Shown piece by piece: positions 55,601 through 63,299 of a stretch of 64,000 bases of DNA. Position numbers and translations under genes: made by a program. The notes beneath the pieces were generated by a model that ran no database searches, was not told the DNA's origin, and saw only the letters and a list, made by a program, of their open reading frames with translations. The stretch lies in NCBI GenBank assembly GCA_963753055.1, contig CAVWAP010000002.1, positions 186,001 through 250,000 of the forward strand, in the 5' to 3' direction. Source of the stretch: JAUWGC01 sp963753055. GTDB lineage: Bacteria > Bacteroidota > Bacteroidia > Bacteroidales > B18-G4. The first letter of the stretch is position 1. Each line of letters opens with the position of its first letter.

Positions 55601-56267
55601 TTTGTGGACTTATCCAAATGGGGATACAAGCCTGCAGCAGATACAGTACCTTAATAATATTCAGGGAGGCAGCTCAGGTACCTACTATTTAAGCGTAACT
55701 GATACTGCACAATGCAATTTAGAAGCAGCCTTGGATTTAGTTGTTTACTCAAACCCTGTTCCTGCATTCTCTGGACAGGATACAATCACTACAGAAGTAC
55801 CTGTAGAGATAGATGCAGGTGCGAATCATGCAACTTACAGCTGGACTACAGGAGAGAACAGTCAGTTTATTACTGCTGTCCATGAAGGCTGGTATGGTGT
55901 GTTGATAGAATCCCTGCAGGGTTGCTATGGAGAGGATTCCATTTATGTTCTTTTCACCACCCCACCACCAATGGAGCCTCAGGATAACCTTATCTTCGTT
56001 CCTAATGCATTTTCTCCCAACAAGGATGGTTTGAATGATGAGTTTAAAGCAATAACTACATCAAATCAAATTTCTTCTTTCCGCATGTATATTTACAATC
56101 GTTGGGGAGAGCAAATATTTGAAAGCAGTGATATCTCACGTGGCTGGGATGGAGAATACAAAGGACAGCCATCTCCTGCAGGAGCTTATGTGTATAAGAT
56201 AGATTATATGCTTGGCAGCTTGGCTGAAATCAGAACAATGTCGGGTGTGGTAGTTTTGGTGAGGTAG
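52662..56267 (+). CDS. Large T9SS type B surface protein with cohesin-like domain
   Basis: A 1201-residue exported protein. After a leader of about 42 residues (ending ESYSQ) comes a beta-propeller-like N-terminal half (about 45-400), a PKD domain (about 430-500), a short beta domain with SprB-like repeats (TTCGGSMGAITGLAFSG; VGNYTLHVTDGNGC), and a cohesin-like segment (about 808-946, CPGNAAFVPLIVTNFQDVAT). Two more beta modules follow, then the gliding-motility-type C-terminal sorting signal (FVPNAFSPNKDGLNDEF...WDGEYKGQPSPAGAYVYKI, type B). It is likely cell-surface attached or secreted, perhaps for adhesion or substrate binding. Confidence 0.88.
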   Translation: MYTANCIESRVRSRLVVIFSVFRIIAILSIFLCSIESYSQPNKRTNFWYFADSCGLDFNSGMPVEDFSGLSYTQGFGVTGSVMSDTNGNLLFYSNGRQIWNKEHELMNNGYVGPPYDPGTQSSIAFPQPGSDSIYYIFTSRYIDEQFPMFYYIVDMSQNNGLGEVTDIVYLPSYCDATEKLTAVYQNNKTDLWVVTRSFRDKRYASFQVTTEGVNNNPVFSPAPEENFSSGWDYAGIMKVSYDKKYMVSCFPGAGASRAKVEVCKIDIQSGSITHLYSFKLRELVYASPPYRTYSCEFSPDSKYMYLSGVIFTDSITHVFQFDMQYIEDSTAFEQSITQIGVGQGNSLQLAPDGKIYCFGIDPYLAWFYPENNYVGIIHNPEKRAIACNYEANAFLIDYGTVRYGTVNLVTDFLFRFDFEGICESDTFTFDPWFFPEPTYIEWNFGDVLSGANNTSTIPHATHKFTDGGSYEVSVHVEYPNGRIEETSRVVEVVYAPEPDLGTDTTFCSTSGITLDAECGDHFYLWSTGAFGTSQITVSDTGWYWVRVENNAGCFETDSIHLSAYPPAFVDTTSLVVIPTTCGGSMGAITGLAFSGIPPFSYIWTNDIGDTISSNLDLFHLAVGNYTLHVTDGNGCNSLIGPYTIHDAGDVLIDDVTYSSEYCDQQNGTITVTATSGLTEMLFYSLDNGTTYYNNQGNFTELPAGSYAVRVKDSTDCQDVYIYNPIIIENIPGPQLDNVVVTPSVTGQNNGAIEIIASGSGDTLYYSNDNGSSYQINNGWFSNLSAGFYNCIVMDENGCDTTFIVEVTEETILRLQAIAGDDEACPGNAAFVPLIVTNFQDVATFRTNLLYNNTLLDCQGYANANAQLEDSLEVIVFPAEGRIELSWSSTSVTLPQQSILTDLVFSSTIPGINQIEWDGQQGSSYFLNSLGDDIPVDYYMGNVKIYNEVSVALDPSLEACEGDDITIMPQLLSSNGEVSYLWTYPNGDTSLQQIQYLNNIQGGSSGTYYLSVTDTAQCNLEAALDLVVYSNPVPAFSGQDTITTEVPVEIDAGANHATYSWTTGENSQFITAVHEGWYGVLIESLQGCYGEDSIYVLFTTPPPMEPQDNLIFVPNAFSPNKDGLNDEFKAITTSNQISSFRMYIYNRWGEQIFESSDISRGWDGEYKGQPSPAGAYVYKIDYMLGSLAEIRTMSGVVVLVR

Positions 56268-56275
56268 AGGTTAGT

Positions 56276-56370
56276 GAAATTGTTATATTGCTATACTGTT
56301 ATATTGCTAAATTGTTAAACTGTTAAATTGTTGTTTTCAATCTCTTCTCTCTTTTCTCTTCTTTCTTTTC
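56276..56370. repeat. attgttaaactgtt words and ttctctc array
   Basis: gttatattgctatactgtt, attgctaaattgttaaactg words and ttttcaatctcttctctc, the same modules as 48967-49140 minus the header. Confidence 0.65.
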
Positions 56371-56378
56371 TTTTATCA

Positions 56379-56438
56379 AAAAAGCCTCGCCATCCGCCTT
56401 CGCAGAAAGCTACGGTGGACAAAGGGCAGTGCTTTTTT
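56379..56438 (-). terminator. A6...T6-bounded hairpin element, copy 2 (tRNA-Arg terminator)
   Basis: Directly after the tRNA-Arg 3' end on the minus strand. The outer arms AAAAAAGC and GCTTTTTT pair, with inner sequence akin, in the opposite sense, to 52312-52372. On the minus strand it ends in a run of T and would stop tRNA transcription. Confidence 0.55.
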
Positions 56439-56439
56439 G

Positions 56440-56511
56440 TAGCCCCGACAAGAATCGAACTTGTATCTAAGGTTTAGGAAACCTCTATTCTATCCATTGA
56501 ACTACGGGGCC
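56440..56511 (-). tRNA. tRNA-Arg (anticodon CCT)
   Basis: A 72-base tRNA on the minus strand. The acceptor arm GGCCCCG pairs with CGGGGCT and the discriminator is A; no CCA is encoded. The anticodon arm GAGGT/ACCTT encloses the 7-base loop TTCCTAA with anticodon CCT; the T-arm is CAAGT/TTGTC-like around TTCGATT. Confidence 0.92.
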
Positions 56512-56564
56512 GAAATCGTAAATCGGTCTGCAAAATTAATGAACAATCTGGAGAAATACAACAT

Positions 56565-56755
56565 ACCTAAGAATTGACCAAAACATTGGGAATTGACCAA
56601 TTCACCAATCTGCAACAATTGACCAAATAAAGTACAATTCTCCAAGACTCAATCCCTTCAATTTTCAAACTTTGAAAATTGATTATTCTATCATTGTAAT
56701 TTGGAGCTTATTTGGTCAATTGGAGCTTGGTAATTGGTCAATTATTCTGATGGTC
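56565..56755. repeat. ttgaccaatt words around a 25-base palindrome
   Basis: aattgaccaa words (56571-56625) and their reverse, ttggtcaatt (56709-56748), flank a perfect 11-bp-arm palindrome (56658-56682, TCAATTTTCAA/TTGAAAATTGA). No gene is visible in this 244-base gap after tRNA-Arg apart from these. Confidence 0.6.
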
Positions 56756-58816
56756 TTAACTTATGGTACTTCCGTTATTAAACTTCTCCGAAGGCATCAC
56801 AAAACATAAGTTCCCATCAGGTCCCTCGACCATCAGAATCATCCCATCCGACTCGATGCCGCGGATATTGCGGGGTTGGAGGTTGACCAGGAAGCAGGCC
56901 TGCTGCCCGATGATATCCTTGGGGTCATAGTCCTCGGCAATGCCGGATACAATAGTACGCTGATCAATACCGGTATCTATCTTAAGCTTTAAAAGCTTCT
57001 TGGTCTTGGGTACTCTTTCGGCTTCAATAATGGTGCCTACACGGATGTCGAGCTTTGAAAAGTCATCATAGGTGATCATCTTCTTGGCCGGGGACACATT
57101 TGCTGCCTCTCCTTCATTTTGCTTTTTAGTGTCAAGAAGCTTCTTAACCTGTGCTTCGATCACGCTGTCTTCTATCCTTTCAAAGAGGTACTCGGGCTTG
57201 CTTAACTCATGACCAGCCTGTAGTAAGTCGGTCTGACCGGCTTCTGCCCAGTCCATCTGCGGTAAATTGAGCATCGCTGCAAGCCTTTTCGCAGTAAATG
57301 GAAGAAAGGGCTCGCAAAGGACGCTGAGGTTGGCGCAGATCTGTAATGATATATACAAAATGGTCTTCACCCTTTCCTCATCAGTCTTGAAGATCTTCCA
57401 GGGCTCGGAATCAGTAAGGTACTTGTTGCCCAGCCGTGCCAGGTTCATCATCTCGGCAAGGGATTCGCGGAACCTGAAATTATCAAGGCTTTTCCCTATC
57501 CTTTCAGGGAAGCTTGTTATCTCATCAAGTGTCTTTTGGTCTTCAGGTGTTATGTTTTGTATCGTCGGAACCTTCCCATCGTAGTATTTATGGGTCAGGA
57601 CCAGTGTCCTGTTTACAAAGTTGCCGAAGATGGCCAGTAGCTCATTGTTGTTCTTGGCCTGGAAGTCCTTCCAGGTAAAGTCATTATCCTTGGTCTCCGG
57701 TGCATTGGTTGTAAGCGCATAACGCAGCACATCCTGCTTCCCGGGAAACTCCTCCAGGTACTCATGCAGCCATACTGCCCAGTTGCGTGAGGTGGAGATC
57801 TTGTCGTTCTCCAGGTTCATGAACTCAAAGGCCGGCACGTTGTCGGGAAGGATATAACTGCCTTCCTTCTTCAGCATGGCCGGGAAGATGATGCAGTGGA
57901 ATACAATGTTATCCTTACCGATGAAGTGGATCATCCGGGTCTCTTTATCTTTCCAGTATGGTTCCCAGTCCTTGCCTGTCTTTTCTCCCCATTCCTTGGT
58001 AGCTGAGATATAGCCTATCGGTGCATCAAACCAGACATAAAGTACTTTTCCTTTGGCTTCTTCCAGTGGAACATGTACACCCCAGTCCAGGTCGCGGGTA
58101 ACAGCCCGGGGGTGCAGTCCCAGGTCTAGCCAGGATTTACACTGACCGTAAACATTTGGTTTCCAGTCATCTTTATGGCCTTTAACGATCCATTCGTTGA
58201 GCCAGCCCTCGTATTTATCCAGGGGCAGAAACCAGTGCTTGGTCTCTTTCTGTACCGGCACATTGCCACTCAGGGCTGATTTTGGGTTGATCAGGTCCTT
58301 GGGACTGAGCGAGGTGCCGCAGTTTTCACACTGGTCGCCATAAGCTTTTTCGTAGCTGCAATGCGGACAGGTTCCTGTGATATAGCGGTCGGCGAGGAAC
58401 TGCTTGTTCTCCTCGTCGTAGTACTGCATGGTGGTCTTTTCGATGAACTCACCTTTATCGTACAGGGTGGTGAAGAACTCGGCAGCAGTATCGTGATGTA
58501 TCTTGTTAGAGGTGCGGGAGTACATATCGAATGAGATGCCGAAATCGGCAAAAGATTTCTTGATCATCTTATGGTACTTGTTGACGATCTCCTGTGGTGT
58601 AACGCCCAGCTGACGTGCCTTGATGGTGATGGGTACACCATGCTCATCCGATCCACCTATAAACAAAACATCAACACCTTTCGACCTCAGGTAACGCACA
58701 TAAATATCAGCCGGAACATAGACCCCGGCCAGGTGCCCGATATGTATCGGCCCGTTCGCATATGGCAGGGCTGAAGTGACGGTATATCGCTTAAAATCTT
58801 GCTGCTTTCTTCCCAT
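56756..58816 (-). CDS. metG: Methionyl-tRNA synthetase with C-terminal tRNA-binding domain
   Basis: A 686-residue class I synthetase. The HIGH motif is GPIHIGHLAG (about residues 22-30). A zinc knuckle lies in CPHCSYEKA and CENCGTSL (about 147-165), the KMSKS equivalent is KISTSRN (about 338), and the C-terminal EMAP/Trbp domain begins ITYDDFSKLDIRVGTI. A -7 box TATCTTTG (58843-58850, minus strand) places transcription start about 20 bases before the ATG. Confidence 0.97.
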   Translation of the reverse strand: MGRKQQDFKRYTVTSALPYANGPIHIGHLAGVYVPADIYVRYLRSKGVDVLFIGGSDEHGVPITIKARQLGVTPQEIVNKYHKMIKKSFADFGISFDMYSRTSNKIHHDTAAEFFTTLYDKGEFIEKTTMQYYDEENKQFLADRYITGTCPHCSYEKAYGDQCENCGTSLSPKDLINPKSALSGNVPVQKETKHWFLPLDKYEGWLNEWIVKGHKDDWKPNVYGQCKSWLDLGLHPRAVTRDLDWGVHVPLEEAKGKVLYVWFDAPIGYISATKEWGEKTGKDWEPYWKDKETRMIHFIGKDNIVFHCIIFPAMLKKEGSYILPDNVPAFEFMNLENDKISTSRNWAVWLHEYLEEFPGKQDVLRYALTTNAPETKDNDFTWKDFQAKNNNELLAIFGNFVNRTLVLTHKYYDGKVPTIQNITPEDQKTLDEITSFPERIGKSLDNFRFRESLAEMMNLARLGNKYLTDSEPWKIFKTDEERVKTILYISLQICANLSVLCEPFLPFTAKRLAAMLNLPQMDWAEAGQTDLLQAGHELSKPEYLFERIEDSVIEAQVKKLLDTKKQNEGEAANVSPAKKMITYDDFSKLDIRVGTIIEAERVPKTKKLLKLKIDTGIDQRTIVSGIAEDYDPKDIIGQQACFLVNLQPRNIRGIESDGMILMVEGPDGNLCFVMPSEKFNNGSTIS

Positions 58817-58842
58817 TTTACAGTAAATTCATGTAATTTAGA

Positions 58843-58850
58843 CAAAGATA
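58843..58850 (-). promoter_or_regulatory. -7 box of metG
   Basis: The minus strand reads TATCTTTG, a TAnnTTTG match, 27 bases upstream of metG's ATG. Confidence 0.6.
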
Positions 58851-58857
58851 CTTAAAA

Positions 58858-58945
58858 GTGATCAGTGACCAGTGACCAGTGACCAGAAATCACTAACCAC
58901 CAGAACCACTAACATTATAACTTATAACTATAACCTATAACTTCA
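58858..58945. repeat. gaccagtgaccagt, cactaacc and aacttataact words
   Basis: Three word families follow one another in this spacer between metG and the S66 peptidase gene, ending at the ATG at 58946. Confidence 0.65.
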
Positions 58946-59836
58946 ATGATCTCTCCTCCATACCTCAAAACCGGCGATAAAATCGGCATCATCAGCACCG
59001 CCCGCAAGATTACCGAAGCTGAGCTTGAGCCTGCTTTGCAGACATTTGCCGACTGGGGATTAGAGGTGGTTCTTGGCAAGAATCTATTTGCAGATTATCA
59101 CCAGTTTGCCGGCACAGACAAGCAAAGAGCTGCTGATTTGCAAGCTATGCTCGATGATCCTGATATCAAGGCCATTGTGTGTGCACGGGGAGGCTATGGC
59201 ACAGTGAGGATCATAGATGATTTAGACTTTACAATTTACAATATGCGACCTAAATGGGTTGTGGGGTATAGTGATGTGACGGTGCTGCATTCGCATATCC
59301 ATTCCCATTTTGGGATTGAGACCATGCATGCCATCATGCCCCTGAATTTTCCAGGTACGCCTGAGGCTATGCAATCGCTTAAAAGAGCTCTTTTTGGAGA
59401 GCAGATCAGTTATGAATTAGAGCCTCATCCGTTCAACCGTCACGGAAAATGCACCGGACAGGTTGTGGGAGGCAACCTTTCCTTACTTTACAGTTTGAAC
59501 AACACAACATCCGATATAGATACCACCAATAAAATTCTTTTCATCGAAGACCTTGACGAATATCTCTATCACATCGACCGCATGATGATGAACCTCAGGC
59601 GCAGCGGCAAGCTGGAAAACCTTGCAGGACTGATCGTTGGCGGCATGACTGAGATGAACGACAATGAGGTCCCTTTCGGCAAAACCGCTTATGAGATCAT
59701 CGCCGAAGCCATAAAACCCTATTCCTTCCCCGTAATTTTCAACTTCCCCGCTGGGCACATTTCCGATAATCGGGTATTAATAATAGGGCGGCGTTGTGAA
59801 ATGACAGTAGCAGAACGAGTCTTTCTGCGATTCTGA
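58946..59836 (+). CDS. LD-carboxypeptidase (S66 family)
   Basis: A 296-residue muramoyltetrapeptide carboxypeptidase that trims murein tetrapeptides during recycling. Nucleophile Ser in VVGYSDVTVLH (about residue 111), CARGGYGTVR before it (oxyanion region), and Glu/His of the triad likely in FIEDLDEYLYHIDR and FPAGH. No signal peptide, which fits the cytoplasmic S66 enzymes. Confidence 0.9.
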   Translation: MISPPYLKTGDKIGIISTARKITEAELEPALQTFADWGLEVVLGKNLFADYHQFAGTDKQRAADLQAMLDDPDIKAIVCARGGYGTVRIIDDLDFTIYNMRPKWVVGYSDVTVLHSHIHSHFGIETMHAIMPLNFPGTPEAMQSLKRALFGEQISYELEPHPFNRHGKCTGQVVGGNLSLLYSLNNTTSDIDTTNKILFIEDLDEYLYHIDRMMMNLRRSGKLENLAGLIVGGMTEMNDNEVPFGKTAYEIIAEAIKPYSFPVIFNFPAGHISDNRVLIIGRRCEMTVAERVFLRF

Positions 59837-59865
59837 AAGTTCAGATCCAAGACACAAGACGCAAG

Positions 59866-59947
59866 ATGATATCTGATTCATGATTCGTGATATCTGATAT
59901 CTGATTTCAACATACAACCTATAACTTATAACTTATAACTTATAACT
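59866..59947. repeat. gatatctgat words and aacttataact words
   Basis: A gatatctgattcatgattcg block (compare 46645-46688), then tandem aacttat words, directly before the yraN ATG at 59953. Confidence 0.65.
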
Positions 59948-59952
59948 GAAAC

Positions 59953-60324
59953 ATGGCTGATCATAATGAGCTTGGGCAAAAAGGAGAGGAAATAGCAAGA
60001 AGCTTTCTTCTATCGCATGGATTAAAAATTTTGGAAACAAACTACCGCTATGGCAAGGATGAGGTGGATATTATTGCCGAGGAAGGTGATTATCTTGTGA
60101 TTGTGGAGGTGAAGACCCGGTCGTCGAGCTATTATGGTGAGCCGGAGGTCTTTGTGGATAAGAAGAAGCAATACTATTTGATCCGTGCAGCCAACAAGTA
60201 TATCAACTGGAAAGATGTCAGGAAAGAAACCCGCTTTGACATCGTGTCGGTGGTAGTAACGCCGACAGGGAGTAAGGTGAGGCATATCAGGGATGCTTTT
60301 TATCCGACTTTACGCGGTGTTTAA
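59953..60324 (+). CDS. yraN: YraN family (UPF0102) endonuclease-like protein
   Basis: A 123-residue protein with the restriction-endonuclease-like core of the YraN family: KGEEIARSFL, NYRYGKDEVDII (E...D) and LVIVEVKTRSS (E-x-K). The biological role is not settled. Its 3' end runs into ggttagtg words. Confidence 0.88.
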   Translation: MADHNELGQKGEEIARSFLLSHGLKILETNYRYGKDEVDIIAEEGDYLVIVEVKTRSSSYYGEPEVFVDKKKQYYLIRAANKYINWKDVRKETRFDIVSVVVTPTGSKVRHIRDAFYPTLRGV

Positions 60325-60332
60325 GAGAACAC

Positions 60333-60372
60333 CGCGTAAGTGACTAGTGGTTAGTGATTAGTGGTTAGTGGG
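60333..60372. repeat. ggttagtg word array
   Basis: gtgactagtggttagtg words follow yraN. An inverted counterpart, cactaaccactaacc, at 60762-60797 encloses the next gene's end. The same words appear at 6071-6143 and 50484-50508. Confidence 0.6.
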
Positions 60373-60395
60373 ATTTATGATATATGATTTATGAT

Positions 60396-60779
60396 ATGGA
60401 AAAGGTTAGAATTTTTGAGGATTTAGAGGTTTGGCAAAGAAGTCATTCTCTTGTTGTATCATTATACAAGATAACAAAGGACTTTCCAAAGGAAGAATTG
60501 TATGGGATTACAAGTCAGATTAGACGATCTGGAGTCTCTATTCCGAATAATATTGCAGAGGGATTTGGACGCTATACCACCAAAGACCTAATTCATTTTC
60601 TAATACAATCAGGAGGATCTTTACATGAACTAAAATATTTAGTAATGCTATCTCATGATCTAGACTATATAAACCCCGTGCAAAAGAAGAAAGTAATTAT
60701 CGAAATAAATGAAATTGGTATGATGTTAAATGGCTTGATAAACTCATTACGCAAAAGATTATCAATCACTAACCACTAA
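60396..60779 (+). CDS. Four-helix-bundle protein (23S rRNA-intervening-sequence family)
   Basis: A protein of about 127 residues of the S23/four-helix-bundle family: FEDLEVWQRSH (W-x-x-S), DFPKEELYGITSQIRRSG, SIPNNIAEGFGR, and a final helix. Members occur in rRNA spacers and elsewhere; the function is unclear. The ATG at 60396 is preferred over 60384. The last codons (SITNH) come from a cactaacc word array that begins before the stop codon. Confidence 0.87.
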   Translation: MEKVRIFEDLEVWQRSHSLVVSLYKITKDFPKEELYGITSQIRRSGVSIPNNIAEGFGRYTTKDLIHFLIQSGGSLHELKYLVMLSHDLDYINPVQKKKVIIEINEIGMMLNGLINSLRKRLSITNH

Positions 60780-60833
60780 CCACTAAGCACTAATCACTAT
60801 TCTTCCTACCTTTACAATCTAATCCCACAAAAA

Positions 60834-61778
60834 ATGGCAGAAGGTAAAAAACCCGGTTCTCCGCGCCAGCGTCATGGCGATTTTTCCAAGTTTATTGACA
60901 AAAAAAAGGATAAAGTCCCGGCAAAAAAGGAAAAAGTCCCTGCAAAAAAGGGAAAAAAGACTGAATTTGAGGATAAAAGGGGCGGAAAATACTTACAAGA
61001 GAAGAGAACTACCAGTAAATCAAGGGGATACACCAAGCCTAAGCCAGGAAGGCCTAAAGCTGATGGTTCTGTACGCCTGAACAAGTATATTGCGGATGCC
61101 GGAATTTGCTCCAGGAGGGAGGCGGATAAACTGATCGAGGCAGGGGTTGTCAAGATCAACGGGAAGGTCATTACCGAGCTGGGAACCAGGGTGATGCCAG
61201 GGGACAAGGTTGTTTATGGCGATCAGAAATTGTCCAGGGAAAAACTGCAATATGTGTTGTTGAATAAACCAAAAGGATTCATCACCACCATGGATGATCC
61301 TTATGAGCGGAAAACGGTGATATCCTTGATCAAGAATGCTTGCGAGGAGCGCATTTTTCCGGTGGGCAGACTAGACCGTAACACCACGGGATTGCTACTG
61401 TTTACGAACGATGGCGACCTTGCACAACGTCTGGCTCACCCCAGGCATGGGATCAAAAAAGTATACCATGTTGTGCTCAACAAGGCACTCACAAAGAATG
61501 ACTTTGTAAAGATCGAAGAAGGCTTTGAGCTGGATGATGGATTCATCAAGGTGGATAGCATCAGCTATGCCGCTGGTGTCAAGGATAAGAAGGAGATTGG
61601 CCTGGAGCTTCATTCAGGCAGAAACCGGATTGTGCGGCGGGTTTTTGAGGTGCTGGGGTATAATGTGGTCAGGTTGGACCGTGTAAGCTATGGTGGATTG
61701 ACGAAAAAGGACGTCCCACGCGGGAAATGGAGGCACCTGGAGGAAAAAGAGGTGAGTTTTCTGAAAATGATAAAGTGA
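60834..61778 (+). CDS. rluB: RluB/RsuA-type pseudouridine synthase with basic N-terminal tail
   Basis: A 314-residue enzyme predicted to convert uridine to pseudouridine in rRNA. Order: a lysine-rich tail of about 75 residues with imperfect VPAKK repeats, an S4 domain (VRLNKYIADAGICSRREADK), and a catalytic domain with VGRLDRNTTGLLLFTNDG (catalytic Asp in GRLDRNT). The tail is likely an RNA-binding extension, common in Bacteroidota. Confidence 0.92.
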   Translation: MAEGKKPGSPRQRHGDFSKFIDKKKDKVPAKKEKVPAKKGKKTEFEDKRGGKYLQEKRTTSKSRGYTKPKPGRPKADGSVRLNKYIADAGICSRREADKLIEAGVVKINGKVITELGTRVMPGDKVVYGDQKLSREKLQYVLLNKPKGFITTMDDPYERKTVISLIKNACEERIFPVGRLDRNTTGLLLFTNDGDLAQRLAHPRHGIKKVYHVVLNKALTKNDFVKIEEGFELDDGFIKVDSISYAAGVKDKKEIGLELHSGRNRIVRRVFEVLGYNVVRLDRVSYGGLTKKDVPRGKWRHLEEKEVSFLKMIK

Positions 61779-61957
61779 TTACCGTAACCTTTGAAAATGT
61801 CGTGGGTATAAATATAATCTAAATGATTTTTCGGACGTTCTTATCCGTACTTACACTTAGCAATTTCAGCAATATTGACGGTTGTAAATCAGCAGTTTAA
61901 ATATTGCTTTCTGTTAAGAAACTTTATAATTTAACTGAAGTTTAACTAACTTGATGA

Positions 61958-62611
61958 ATGTTGGTAACTGGCAAGAATAACTGGAAAACCCTCTCTTATT
62001 TATTCCTTTTAATTATCGTTTTTTGCATAAGTGCGATCCAAACTAATTCACAGCCACCCCCTGCGCTGGCCATTACTGCTTTTCCCTATGTGGAAAGTTT
62101 TGAATATGTATATGGACAATGGCAGCAGGATGTAGCTGATGATTTCGACTGGACGGTAAATGTTTCAGTAACCCCGTTTGATGGAACCGGACCGGCTTCC
62201 GCATACGATGGTGATTGTTACATCTTTACGCGTGCATCCGAAAATTATCCGTTTAAGCGGGCCAGCATGATCAGCCCGAGAGTGGATATAAGTCAGCTAC
62301 AGGACCCGGTGTTGTCTTTTGCTTATCATATGTATGGTAAGGATATGGGACACCTGCAGGTATGGGTGAGTATGGATGATGGAAATTCCTGGAATGAACT
62401 AATTTGTGCTTACAATGGAAACAAAGGTGAAAGGTGGTATGTTGCGAACTTTGACATACAGAGGTACTCCGGACAGAGAATCCGGTTTAAATTCGAAGGA
62501 ACCACAGGCGATGGCGTGTTGGGGGACCTGGCGATCGATTACGTATTCATCGGTGAAGGTTCCGACTTCTCCTTCAGAGATGAACGGAAGGACATGGCCT
62601 GGCAGGAATAG
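61958..62611 (+). CDS. MAM-domain-like secreted protein
   Basis: A 217-residue exported protein; signal peptide about 36 residues (ends QTNSQP). The beta-rich body resembles MAM-type domains: FPYVESFEYVYGQWQQD, FAYHMYGKDMGHLQV and VWVSMDDGNSWNELI. There is no T9SS sorting tail, and it may be a shortened relative of longer adhesins. Alternative starts differ by a few codons. Confidence 0.7.
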   Translation: MLVTGKNNWKTLSYLFLLIIVFCISAIQTNSQPPPALAITAFPYVESFEYVYGQWQQDVADDFDWTVNVSVTPFDGTGPASAYDGDCYIFTRASENYPFKRASMISPRVDISQLQDPVLSFAYHMYGKDMGHLQVWVSMDDGNSWNELICAYNGNKGERWYVANFDIQRYSGQRIRFKFEGTTGDGVLGDLAIDYVFIGEGSDFSFRDERKDMAWQE

Positions 62612-62726
62612 TCACCTGATGGTGCCATAGCTCCCGGTTAGATTACAATTTACATGGTTTGAGGAGATTTTGTGAAGTAGTATTTTACTGCTTTGGTGGG
62701 TGATGTATTTTTTTACATCAAAAGCA

Positions 62727-62756
62727 TTGCAAGATTAAAAAATTGGTGTAAATTTG
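62727..62756 (+). promoter_or_regulatory. Bacteroidota promoter for tRNA-Asn
   Basis: TTG at 62727-62729 and TAAATTTG at 62749-62756, 19 bases apart, upstream of both the broken and the intact tRNA-Asn copies. Confidence 0.7.
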
Positions 62757-62801
62757 CACCACTTTTTGAAATCGAGTTCATTATATATATAATAACGACA
62801 T

Positions 62802-62867
62802 TCCCCCTTAGCTCAGCTGGTTACTGCGCCTGCCGAAGTTTTAACGTAGGCAGGGAGCACCTGACTG
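62802..62867 (+). pseudogene. Broken tRNA-Asn copy carrying a 31-base palindromic insert
   Basis: 62802-62823 and 62855-62867 match the start of tRNA-Asn up to the first part of the anticodon arm. Exactly between the GGTTA and GAGCACC of the D-arm region lies a 31-base insert (62824-62854) whose CCTGCC and GGCAGG pair. The copy ends after CTGACTG; no anticodon or T-arm follows. Confidence 0.85.
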
Positions 62868-62887
62868 AGTAAAAGAGAGAAACACAA

Positions 62888-62961
62888 TCCCCCTTAGCTC
62901 AGCTGGTTAGAGCACCTGACTGTTAATCAGGGTGTCGCTGGTTCGAGTCCAGCAGGGGGAG
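62888..62961 (+). tRNA. tRNA-Asn (anticodon GTT)
   Basis: A 74-base tRNA. The acceptor arm TCCCCCT pairs with AGGGGGA, discriminator G. The anticodon loop is CTGTTAA with anticodon GTT; the T-loop is TTCGAGT. No CCA is encoded. It is transcribed from the promoter at 62727-62756 through the broken copy. Confidence 0.95.
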
Positions 62962-62970
62962 CCCTCGTTG

Positions 62971-63000
62971 AAAAATCCCGGATTTATCGGGATTTTTTTA
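62971..63000 (+). terminator. Intrinsic terminator after tRNA-Asn
   Basis: AAAAATCCCG / CGGGATTTTT, 10-bp stem around a 7-base loop, ending in T-run. Confidence 0.85.
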
Positions 63001-63299
63001 TGCCCCTACCTTTCGTAAGTATTGATTTTACTACCCTTAGCAAAGGACCCTATCCTTCAAAATATTTTTTAGATACTGGGGGTTTTTGGGAGTCACGAAA
63101 ATCCCTGGATTTTACCCTGTTTATTGGTTAAGTGATTGATTGAAAGGCTTGTGTACGTAGTTCTAGTCAGGGAAGGGGGTGGTTTTTAGATACTTCTTTG
63201 TAGATGGGGTGGGATTTGTGGATTTCAAATTGCACTTGTAACGGTTGGCGTGTATGTGCCATGACTGGAAAAACCGGACAAAGTGACCCCCTTGTGCCG
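63001..63299. other. Gene-less stretch after tRNA-Asn
   Basis: About 300 bases with no open frame that I can support. The minus-strand frames at 63163-63420 overlap IS-end repeats and look spurious. A tRNA-proximal site such as this could be an integration target, but I see no integrase here. Confidence 0.4.

Noticed and set aside
6071..60797. CRISPR arrays
   Set aside because: The words are 7-12 bases, are contiguous without regular unique spacers, and no cas gene is present.
62802..62867. Second functional tRNA at the tRNA-Asn locus
   Set aside because: No anticodon loop or T-arm remains after the insert.
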